A program made the translations under genes and the position numbers. Shown in pieces: positions 25,769-33,312 of a stretch of 64,000 nucleotides of DNA. The DNA comes from Actinospineispora spinosispora DSM 44797 (lineage in GTDB: Bacteria > Actinomycetota > Actinomycetes > Mycobacteriales > Pseudonocardiaceae): contig NZ_AUBB01000026.1 in the NCBI RefSeq assembly GCF_000429025.1, forward strand, positions 124,001-188,000. The letters run 5' to 3'. The notes below the pieces were generated by a model. It was not told where the DNA came from. It was given only the letters and a program-made list of their open reading frames with translations, and did no database searches. Position 1 is the first letter of the stretch. Each line of letters begins with the position of its first letter.

Positions 25769-26419
25769 ATGGCGTTGTGGGACAGCTCTCGGGCGGTGTA
25801 CCGCACCGAGCTGAAGGCCAACGCCCTGGGCCTCGCTGATCACGGCTGGCCGTTGTTGCCGGGTACGTACTGGCAGGCGGGCCGATGGACGGGCACGGTG
25901 GACGCACCGCAGTCGGGTCCGGTCGCGGTACCCGAGGACGGTGTCGCCGCGGCGAGCTGTGACCGCGCCACGATCGACGCCTGGTGGTCGCAGCGGCCCT
26001 ACTCGATCTTGATGGCGACCGGGGTCGTCGGTGACGCCATCGAGGTATCGGCGCTGGTCGGGCGCAGGGTGTGTGCGTTGCTGCGCACCTGGGGTGTGGT
26101 CACCCCGGTCGCGGCGACACCGACCGGGCGGTGGTGGTTCCTCGTGCGCGCGGGCGAGGCATTGCGCCCGGAGCTCGCATCTCGCACCGACGTGGTGCAG
26201 CACGGGCGCGGCTCGTGGGTTGCGGCGCCGCCGTCCGAGCTGCCCCAGGGCATCGTGCACTGGCGGGTGCCGCCCTCGACCTGCGACTGGCGGCTACCCG
26301 ATCCGGCCGATCTGCAGCTCGCGCTGCTCGAGGTGCTCAGCGCCCGCCCCGGCCTCGCCGGAGCGGGAATCGGGCACGGGTTCAGCCCTCGGTCGGCTCG
26401 GCGGTCCGACGGTCGGTGA
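25769..26419 (+). CDS. Bifunctional DNA primase/polymerase N-terminal domain protein
   Basis: 216 aa. Archaeo-eukaryotic primase (prim-pol) domain: ALGLADHGWPLLPGTYW near the start, YSILMATGVVGDAIEVSALVGRR with the metal-binding acidic pair, and VVQHGRGSWVAAPPSEL near the end. It lacks any helicase extension, as in the short stand-alone actinobacterial members. It may have a regulatory or repair role rather than replicative priming; unproven. It overlaps the convergent helicase gene by 38 bp at their 3' ends. Confidence 0.82.
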   Translation: MALWDSSRAVYRTELKANALGLADHGWPLLPGTYWQAGRWTGTVDAPQSGPVAVPEDGVAAASCDRATIDAWWSQRPYSILMATGVVGDAIEVSALVGRRVCALLRTWGVVTPVAATPTGRWWFLVRAGEALRPELASRTDVVQHGRGSWVAAPPSELPQGIVHWRVPPSTCDWRLPDPADLQLALLEVLSARPGLAGAGIGHGFSPRSARRSDGR

Positions 26420-28841
26420 TGTCGCCGCGTGCGCGGCCCAACGCACCCAGCACGATGTCCAGTACGAGCACCGCACCGTCCTTGTCCAGCGGGTTGTTGC
26501 CGTTGCCGCACTTCGGTGACTGCACACAGGAGGGGCAACCGAACCTGCACTCGCAGTCGGCGATGGCGTCACGGGTCGCGCTGAGCCAGGGCAGCAGGTC
26601 GTGGTGGCCGCGTTCGGCGAAACCGGCCCCACCGGGGTGTCCGTCGTGCACGAACACCGTCGGCGCACCGGTGTCCGGATGCAGCGCGGTCGACATGCCG
26701 CCGATGTCCCACCGGTCGCACACCGCGAACAGCGGCAGCAGGCCGATCGCCGCGTGCTCTGCGGCATGCAGCGAGCCCGGTACGCGCTCGGCGTCGAGGC
26801 CGGCGTCGGCCAGCAACGACTCGTCGATCGTGTACCAGACCGCTCGGGTGCGCAGCGACTGCTCGGGCATGTCCAGCGGCACCGTCTCGATGACCTCACC
26901 GCTCGGCCGCTTGCGCAGGTAGGACACCACCTGCGAGGTCACCGTGACATCACCGAGCTGAACCGTCACACCGCCCGTCGGACGCGCTATAACGTCCGGT
27001 GCCCCGCTCGGCGACCTCGTCGCGCCGCCGGTCGCCGTACCCGCTCCGGGCGGCGTGTCGAGGCCAGAGTCTGGATCCTGGCTGAGGATCGCGACCTCGA
27101 CGACGCTGCGTGCCCAGGTGCTCCAGTCCGGTTCTTCGGGGTGCACCAGCGCGAGCCCGTCGTCCAGGTTCAGCTCGTCGACCACGAAACTGACGCCTCG
27201 ATGCAGATACACCGCGCCGGGGTGCACGGTCGCCGGTGCCCGTGACCAGTCCACGGTGCCCAGCATGCGGCCGGTGTCCGACTCGACCACCGCGACCTGA
27301 CCGCCACCACCGCCTCTGATGTCCACGAATCCTGCCGGGCGCTCGGCGGGCAGCGGCCAGTACCAGCCGGTGGGGCGCTTACGCAGCGTGCCGTCCGCGA
27401 CGAGGGAGTCGAGCACGTCCCGGGTGTTGGCCTCGCCGAACAGCGCCGCCGACGAGGACACCTCGGCCTCGGTGATCGGGGACTCGGCCGCCGCGCAGGC
27501 CAGTTGTGGCCCGAGGACGTACGGGTTCGTCGGGTCGAGGACACAGCCCTCGACCGGTTTGCCGAGCAGCGCTGACGGGTGATGGACGAGGTAGGTGTCC
27601 AGCGGGTCGTCCCTGGCGACGAGCACGACCAGGGCGTCGCGTCCCGCGCGGCCGGCCCGACCGGCCTGCTGCCAGAACGATGCGCGAGTGCCGGGAAAGC
27701 CCGCGACCAGCACCGCATCGAGGCCCGCGATGTCCACGCCCAGCTCGAGCGCATTGGTCGACGCGACGCCGAGCAGCGATCCGGACACCAGCGCCCGTTC
27801 CAATGCACGGCGTTCCTCCGGCAGGAAGCCCGCCCGGTACGCGGCGACCCGGGAGGCCAGATCGGGGTCGACCTCGGCGAGAGCGCGGGCGGCTCGCAGC
27901 GCGACCACCTCCGCGCCCGCCCTGGAACGCACGAACGCCAGGGTTCGTGCGCCCTCGATGACCAGATCGGTGAGCATCGAGGCGGCTTCGCTGCCCGCGG
28001 AACGGCGGACCGGGGCGCCGTTCTCCCCGGTCAGCTCCTCCAACAACGGCGGCTCCCACAGTGCGACGGTGCGCGCGCCCCGGGGCGAGCCGTCCTGGGT
28101 CACCGCCGACATCGGCAGGCCGGTCAACCGGGAGGCGGAGGACGCCGGCTCGGACACCGTCGCGGACGCGAGCACGAACGTGGGCGAGGAGCCGTACAGG
28201 GCGCACAACCGGCGCAGCCGCCGCAGCAGCAACGCGACGTGCGAGCCGAACAGCCCCCGGTAGGAATGGCACTCGTCGAGGACGACGTAGCGCAGGCGGC
28301 GCAGGTAGGAGGCCCACCAGGTGTGCCGGGGGAGCAGCGAGCGGTGCAGCATGTCCGGGTTGGAGAACAGCCAGCGACCGTGTGCCCTCGCCCAGTCCCG
28401 CTCGGTCTGCGAGGTGTCGCCGTCGAACGGCGCCGCCCGCACGTCGTCGAGCCCCAGCGAGCTCACCGCGCGCAGCTGATCGGCACCGAGCGCCTTGGTG
28501 GGCGAGAGGTACAGCGCCGTGGCCTTGCTGTCCGTCGCCAGGGTCGACAGGACCGGCAGCTGGTAGCCGAGTGACTTGCCGGACGCGGTACCGGTGGCCA
28601 GTACGACATGCTGCCCGGCCCAGGCCGTCGAGGCCGCTGCCGCCTGATGCGACCACGGCCGCCGCACGCCCTGGTCGACGAACGCGTCCCTGACCTCCGG
28701 CGCCACCCAGCCGGGCCAGTCCACGCTGACGGCCGACCGCGCCGGCAGTGAGGCGACGTGGGTCAGCGGTGACTCGCCGGGGGCGACCCCGGCCAGGACC
28801 CGGGCGAGCAGGGATCCCGCTTCCACGTCGGCCAGGGGCAT
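26382..28841 (-). CDS. DEAD/DEAH helicase, MrfA/YprA-like with C-terminal Cys cluster
   Basis: 819 aa from ATG 28841 (GGAG upstream). The helicase core has Walker A ATGTASGKSLGY, Walker B YVVLDECHSYRG (DECH), SAT motif ASATVSEP and motif VI QQAGRAGRAG. The C-terminal third is the DUF1998-type domain with a four-Cys zinc site, CECRFGCPSC...KCGNGN (about 772-792). These are the features of B. subtilis MrfA/YprA, a 3'-5' helicase in mitomycin/crosslink repair, and of Rv3649. Likely a DNA repair helicase. Confidence 0.9.
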   Translation of the reverse strand: MPLADVEAGSLLARVLAGVAPGESPLTHVASLPARSAVSVDWPGWVAPEVRDAFVDQGVRRPWSHQAAAASTAWAGQHVVLATGTASGKSLGYQLPVLSTLATDSKATALYLSPTKALGADQLRAVSSLGLDDVRAAPFDGDTSQTERDWARAHGRWLFSNPDMLHRSLLPRHTWWASYLRRLRYVVLDECHSYRGLFGSHVALLLRRLRRLCALYGSSPTFVLASATVSEPASSASRLTGLPMSAVTQDGSPRGARTVALWEPPLLEELTGENGAPVRRSAGSEAASMLTDLVIEGARTLAFVRSRAGAEVVALRAARALAEVDPDLASRVAAYRAGFLPEERRALERALVSGSLLGVASTNALELGVDIAGLDAVLVAGFPGTRASFWQQAGRAGRAGRDALVVLVARDDPLDTYLVHHPSALLGKPVEGCVLDPTNPYVLGPQLACAAAESPITEAEVSSSAALFGEANTRDVLDSLVADGTLRKRPTGWYWPLPAERPAGFVDIRGGGGGQVAVVESDTGRMLGTVDWSRAPATVHPGAVYLHRGVSFVVDELNLDDGLALVHPEEPDWSTWARSVVEVAILSQDPDSGLDTPPGAGTATGGATRSPSGAPDVIARPTGGVTVQLGDVTVTSQVVSYLRKRPSGEVIETVPLDMPEQSLRTRAVWYTIDESLLADAGLDAERVPGSLHAAEHAAIGLLPLFAVCDRWDIGGMSTALHPDTGAPTVFVHDGHPGGAGFAERGHHDLLPWLSATRDAIADCECRFGCPSCVQSPKCGNGNNPLDKDGAVLVLDIVLGALGRARGDITDRRTAEPTEG

Positions 28842-29040
28842 GCAACCAGACTCCGAAACGGGGCTCACAGCCCCATTCTGAACCGGACCACTGACAGTTC
28901 CCGGCTGGCCTGCGGTTCGGGTCGACTTTCGCGTTGTGGTCGGGTCCACGGCATCTCGGCTTAGCCCGTACCCGGCTTCAAGGCATCTCGGCTTCGCCGT
29001 CGACTCGTGGGTGCCGTGCCCGGTTTTGCCCGTGCCCGGC

Positions 29041-29190
29041 TCCACGGCATCTCGGCTTCGCCGTCGACTCGTGAGTGGCAAGGGCGCCTATAGGCGCCCG
29101 GATCACTCACGACGGAAAAGCGTGTCGTGAGTGCTCCGAGCGCCTACGCCTTCGGCGCCCCTCCGGGGTAGACGCCCTTGCCACTCACGA
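29041..29190. repeat. Composite 150-bp palindromic block, copy A
   Basis: Near-identical in order and length to 57991-58139. It contains GGCATCTCGGCTTCG, then a GTGAGTGGCAAGGGCGCC palindrome around TATA (damaged right arm), then a second hairpin unit beginning TCGTGAGTGCTCCGAGCGCC and ending CCACTCACGA, with an internal CCCC-TCC-GGGG stem (29158-29168). The two copies differ mainly in loops and in compensating stem bases. Confidence 0.9.
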
Positions 29191-29386
29191 AAGGAGGGCA
29201 GCAACCAACCTCACACTTTTTCACTCATTCGGCCCCTCGTTCGCAACAAGCTGTGAGGCCACCCATACACTGCGCGAACATTGGGGGTCGCTGACCAGCA
29301 CGGCCCGGCTCGAGCTAGATCAAGGCCCGGGACGCCCTGCTGACCAAGGCCGCCTTCGTGAAACACGCGCGAGGATCGGTCCAGTG

Positions 29387-29407
29387 CCAGTACTGATCCA
29401 GTACTGG
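29387..29407. promoter_or_regulatory. Inverted repeat upstream of hppA
   Basis: CCAGTACTG (29387-29395), ATC, CAGTACTGG (29399-29407), perfect arms, 43 bp before the hppA start. Possible operator. Confidence 0.45.
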
Positions 29408-29450
29408 GCCGTCTCCTCGCTGACGAGTGCGATTTCAATCAGGAGGACGG

Positions 29451-31760
29451 ATGTCCCGGCTCATTCTCGCGGAGGGCCTGCAGCTCTCCGGGAGTGACCG
29501 CACCGTTGTCGGTGTGGTCGCCGTGGTAGCCCTCATTGCACTGGCGATCGGTTTCGTGCTGCGCAAGGAGGTCCTGGCCGCCGGCCAGGGCACCGAGCGC
29601 ATGCAGGAGATCGGCCGCGCCGTGCAAGAGGGTGCCGCTGCTTACCTCAACCGCCAGTTCAAGACGCTCGGCATTTTCGTAGTCATCGTGTTCCTGCTGC
29701 TGTTTGCGCTGCCGGCGGACACGACGAGCGAGCGCATCGGGCGTTCGATCTTCTTCGTGGTCGGCGCCGGCTTCTCGGCGACCATCGGCTACCTCGGCAT
29801 GTGGCTGGCCACCCGGGCGAACATCCGGGTCGCGGCGGCTTCGCGGGAGGAAGGCGGCCGGGAGAAGGCCATGCGGGTCGCGTTCCGCACCGGTGGCGCT
29901 GTCGGCATGTTCACCGTCGGCCTCGGCCTGTTCGGTGCCGCGCTGGTCGTGATGGTCTACGCGGGTGGCGCGCCGAAGGTCCTCGAGGGCTTCGGTTTCG
30001 GTGCCGCTCTGCTCGCCATGTTCATGCGTGTCGGTGGCGGCATCTTCACCAAGGCCGCCGACGTCGGTGGTGACCTCGTGGGCAAGGTCGAGGCCGGTAT
30101 CCCGGAGGACGACCCCCGCAACGCCGCGACGATCGCCGACAACGTCGGTGACAACGTGGGTGACTGTGCCGGCATGGCCGCCGACCTGTTCGAGTCCTAC
30201 GCCGTCATGCTGGTCGCCGCGCTGATCCTCGGATCGGCCGCGTTCGGCCTGCAGGGTCTGCTGTTCCCGCTGATCGTGCCGGCCATCGGCGTGGTCACCG
30301 CTGTCCTGGGTGTGTACATCACCAAGGCCAAGGCGGGCGAGGGCGGCCTCAAGGCGATCAACCGCAGCTTCTACATCTCCGCTGTCTTCTCCGCCGTGCT
30401 GTGCATCGTCGCCGCCTACGTCTACCTGCCGGGTAGCTTCGCGGAGCTGACCAACCCGACCGACACCTCGGTCGTGCAGCAGGCCGGTTCGCTCGATCCT
30501 CGGCTGTTCGCCTCCGTCGCGGTGCTCATCGGCATCGTGCTCGCCGGCGTCATCCTGTGGCTGACCGGTTACTTCACCGGCACCGAGCACAAGCCGGTCA
30601 AGGAGGTCGGTGACTCGGCCCGCACCGGTGCCGCCACCGTCGTGCTGGCCGGTATCTCGATCGGTTTCGAGTCGGCCGTCTACACCGCACTGGTGATCTC
30701 GGCCGCCGTGTACGGCGCGTTCGTGCTCGGCGGTGTCTCGGTGACCGTGGCGCTGTTCGCGGTCGCACTGGCCGGTACCGGCCTGCTGACCACGGTCGGC
30801 GTGATCGTGGCGATGGACACCTTCGGCCCGGTCAGCGACAACGCGCAGGGCATCGCGGAGATGTCCGGTGACGTGTCGGGTGACGGTGTGGACATCCTCA
30901 CCGAGCTGGACGCGGTCGGTAACACGACCAAGGCCATCACCAAGGGCATCGCGATCGCCACGGCCGTGCTGGCCGCGACCGCGCTGTTCGGCTCCTACCG
31001 GGACGCCTTCACCACCGCGCTGAAGGCCACCGGTACGGCGCTCGCGGACGCCGGTCAGGGTTTCCTGACCGAGGTGTTCAGCCCGAACACGCTGGTCGGT
31101 GTCATCATCGGCGCCTCGGTCGTGTTCATGTTCTCCGGGCTGGCCATCAACGCGGTGTCCCGTGCCGCTGGTGCCATCGTGTTCGAGGTGCGCAAGCAGT
31201 TCCGTGACGACCCGGGCATCATGGCCGGAACCGTCAAGCCGGACTACGCGCGCGTCGTCGACATCTGCACCCGCGACTCGCTGCGTGAGCTGGCCACCCC
31301 CGGCCTGCTGGCGATCTTCGCGCCGATCGCGGTCGGTTTCGGTCTCGGTGTCGGCCCGCTGGCCGGTTACCTGGCCGGTGCCATCGCCTGCGGCACGCTG
31401 ATGGCGGTCTTCCTCGCCAACTCCGGTGGCGCGTGGGACAACGGCAAGAAGCTGATCGAGGACGGCGTGCACGGCGGCAAGGGTTCGCCCGCGCACGAGG
31501 CCACGATCATCGGTGACACCGTCGGTGACCCGTTCAAGGACACCGCCGGTCCGGCGATCAACCCGCTGATCAAGGTGATGAACCTGGTCTCGGTGCTGAT
31601 CGCGCCCGCCGTGGTCGCCATGTCGGTCGGGGCCGGTGCCTCGCCGCTGCGCTACGTCGTCGCACTGGTCGCGGTGATCATCATCGTGGCGGCCGTCGTG
31701 GTGTCGAAGCGTCGGTCCACCTCGATCACCGACGAGCCCGCTGAGGCACCTGTCAGCTGA
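29451..31760 (+). CDS. hppA: Membrane H+-translocating pyrophosphatase, K+-independent type
   Basis: 769 aa from ATG 29451 with AGGAGG 10 bp upstream. About 16 membrane helices. Catalytic loop DVGGDLVGKVEAGIPEDDP (DX7KXE) and EDDPRNAATIADNVGDNVGDCAG carry the acidic Mg-pyrophosphate ligands. The ion-selectivity region reads GNTTKA with Lys494; K+-dependent enzymes have Ala at that position, so this is the K+-independent, proton-pumping class. It hydrolyses PPi to energise the membrane and remove biosynthetic PPi. Monocistronic, ending at a strong terminator hairpin. Confidence 0.96.
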   Translation: MSRLILAEGLQLSGSDRTVVGVVAVVALIALAIGFVLRKEVLAAGQGTERMQEIGRAVQEGAAAYLNRQFKTLGIFVVIVFLLLFALPADTTSERIGRSIFFVVGAGFSATIGYLGMWLATRANIRVAAASREEGGREKAMRVAFRTGGAVGMFTVGLGLFGAALVVMVYAGGAPKVLEGFGFGAALLAMFMRVGGGIFTKAADVGGDLVGKVEAGIPEDDPRNAATIADNVGDNVGDCAGMAADLFESYAVMLVAALILGSAAFGLQGLLFPLIVPAIGVVTAVLGVYITKAKAGEGGLKAINRSFYISAVFSAVLCIVAAYVYLPGSFAELTNPTDTSVVQQAGSLDPRLFASVAVLIGIVLAGVILWLTGYFTGTEHKPVKEVGDSARTGAATVVLAGISIGFESAVYTALVISAAVYGAFVLGGVSVTVALFAVALAGTGLLTTVGVIVAMDTFGPVSDNAQGIAEMSGDVSGDGVDILTELDAVGNTTKAITKGIAIATAVLAATALFGSYRDAFTTALKATGTALADAGQGFLTEVFSPNTLVGVIIGASVVFMFSGLAINAVSRAAGAIVFEVRKQFRDDPGIMAGTVKPDYARVVDICTRDSLRELATPGLLAIFAPIAVGFGLGVGPLAGYLAGAIACGTLMAVFLANSGGAWDNGKKLIEDGVHGGKGSPAHEATIIGDTVGDPFKDTAGPAINPLIKVMNLVSVLIAPAVVAMSVGAGASPLRYVVALVAVIIIVAAVVVSKRRSTSITDEPAEAPVS

Positions 31761-31784
31761 CAACTCAGCAGCTCAGCAGCACCC

Positions 31785-31822
31785 CCGCGCCGCCTGGCCC
31801 CGAGCAGGGTCAGGCGGCGCGG
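31785..31822 (+). terminator. Terminator hairpin after hppA
   Basis: 12-bp perfect arms, CCGCGCCGCCTG (31785-31796) and complement (31811-31822), 14-nt loop, 24 bp after the hppA stop. Confidence 0.75.
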
Positions 31823-31854
31823 TACGTTCCGGCCCGGAGCCGCGGGAGGTACCG

Positions 31855-32451
31855 ATGAATCGTCGAGTGAGAGCGACTGTGCTCAACACCGTGTTGGCCA
31901 CGGTGCTGACCGTGCTGCTCGGGGTCCTCGCGGGGTGCCTCGTCGGATGTTCGGGCGGCAACGACCGGCTGCCGAACGCCGACGACCCGGTCGCCTGGGC
32001 GGACCGGGTGTGCGCGGCGCTGGGGCCGTTGGCCTCGATGAAGGGGCATGCACCGGAGTTCAACCGCAACGATCCCGCCGCCAGCCGGGACGCGATGAGC
32101 AGGTACTTCGCCGACACGGCCGATCGGGCCGGACAGTCGATCGAGGGTCTCGACCTGGCCGGGCCGTCCCCGATCGTCGGCGGCGACGACGCGGCGAGCA
32201 AGCTGCGCGGCGCTCTGCAACGCACCCAGGCGGCCTACTCGGCGGCACGCGACAAGGTGGACCGGGTCGACCCGAGCGACCCGGTCGGGATGGGCACCCA
32301 GCTGCCCGGGATCCTCGTCGAGCTTGCGAAGTCCGCGAACGACCCGGACCTGCACAGCCTCGGCGCCAACAGCGAGCTGAACGACGCGGTCAAGCAGGCG
32401 AAGAGCTGTTCACTGGTCGGCAGTGCCGGCGCGCCCTCCGACCCGAACTGA
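31855..32451 (+). CDS. Putative lipoprotein
   Basis: 198 aa. Signal peptide with basic start NRRVRATV, hydrophobic core TVLATVLTVLLGVLAGCLVGC and a lipobox ending LVGC (Cys32; an alternative Cys at 28). The mature part is Ala/Asp-rich, helical and without known domain motifs. ADRVCAALGPL and KQAKSCSLVG hold two more cysteines that could pair. Small exported helical lipoproteins of this type are common in actinobacteria; no function can be given. Confidence 0.7.
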   Translation: MNRRVRATVLNTVLATVLTVLLGVLAGCLVGCSGGNDRLPNADDPVAWADRVCAALGPLASMKGHAPEFNRNDPAASRDAMSRYFADTADRAGQSIEGLDLAGPSPIVGGDDAASKLRGALQRTQAAYSAARDKVDRVDPSDPVGMGTQLPGILVELAKSANDPDLHSLGANSELNDAVKQAKSCSLVGSAGAPSDPN

Positions 32452-32566
32452 GCGCCCCGGTCGGGTGAACTAGGGGCCGCCCCGCCAAAAATTTTGTGAC
32501 CTGCGGCTCAGCCGGAGCGGCGAGTCGGCGTGACGCTGATCGAACGGGTGTTCTAATCTGACTCCC

Positions 32567-33148
32567 GTGGCGCAGATGTCTTTTTACTCCGCTGAGGCCC
32601 AGGACGTCCGGCTCGCCGACCTCGCCGGGCTGCTGTGCGGCCCCGGGCAGGTCGTGCGGTTCGGGGCGAGCGGCACCGCCCGGCTGAGCATCGTGCTCGC
32701 CGACGGCGACCGGGCGCCCGCGTTACGCGCGGCGATGGCCGAGCGCGGGGTGAGTACCGAGGAGACGGTCTCCGAGTGCGGTTCGCCCGCGCTGCGCACC
32801 GCCTTCCGCAGGGATCTCGTCGAATTGGCTGGTCAGTGGTGCTCCGGTGCGGTCAAGGCGGTGCCGGAGGGGTTCGTGCTGGACGGCGCGTTGTTGCGGA
32901 TGTGGGTGCTCGCCACCGGTGTGGAGGACCGCCGCTCCGGCTATCTGCTGGGCCTCGATCCGCACGCGCCGCAGACGCACGTACCGTTGGCGCAGGCGGT
33001 GACCCGGCTCGGATTGCCGGTTCTGCGGCTGGGTCCGCGTGGCGCCGGCCCGGGTTTGCGCATCGCCGGAGTACGGTCCCGACGAAGGCTGGCGGAGCTC
33101 GTCGGTCCGGTGCCGGAATACGCGTCGAGCAGCTATTGGCCGTGTTAG
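32567..33148 (+). CDS. Conserved hypothetical protein upstream of topA
   Basis: 193 aa from GTG 32567, or ATG 32576. It occupies the place of Rv3647c, immediately before topA. Segments such as DRRSGYLLGLDPHAPQTH and LVLADGDRAPALRAAMAERG look folded, but I recognise no domain. No membrane segment. Transcribed towards topA, 164 bp ahead of it. The cspA gene that accompanies it in mycobacteria is absent here. Confidence 0.65.
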   Translation: MAQMSFYSAEAQDVRLADLAGLLCGPGQVVRFGASGTARLSIVLADGDRAPALRAAMAERGVSTEETVSECGSPALRTAFRRDLVELAGQWCSGAVKAVPEGFVLDGALLRMWVLATGVEDRRSGYLLGLDPHAPQTHVPLAQAVTRLGLPVLRLGPRGAGPGLRIAGVRSRRRLAELVGPVPEYASSSYWPC

Positions 33149-33312
33149 AACGGGCCGGTGGTGCTCATTAGGCTGCCGGTCGGCCACCGTGGTGAGTTGA
33201 CGGTGAGACGTAGGACTCAAGTGCATCGCCCGGCGCGGATGTGCGAGTCTGGCGGTTGACTCACCGAGCGGGGTGCGGTGGATGGCGCGAGTACGAGCGC
33301 CAGAGGAAGGGA

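Larger units (their letters stand above)
28842..29450. other. Divergent intergenic region filled by composite repeat
   Basis: 609 bp between the helicase (minus) and hppA (plus). The left half has three degenerate copies of GGCATCTCGGCTT (28950-29060); the middle is the composite repeat (29041-29190); the right (29200-29450) is AT-richer and should contain the hppA promoter. No gene supported. Confidence 0.6.

Noticed and set aside
28942..29190. CRISPR array
   Set aside because: The repeats are palindromic units of varying length without uniform spacers, and no cas genes are present.
29439..31763. 774-codon minus-strand frame opposite hppA
   Set aside because: Antisense shadow of hppA; composition is Asp/His/Arg/Gly-rich without a fold.
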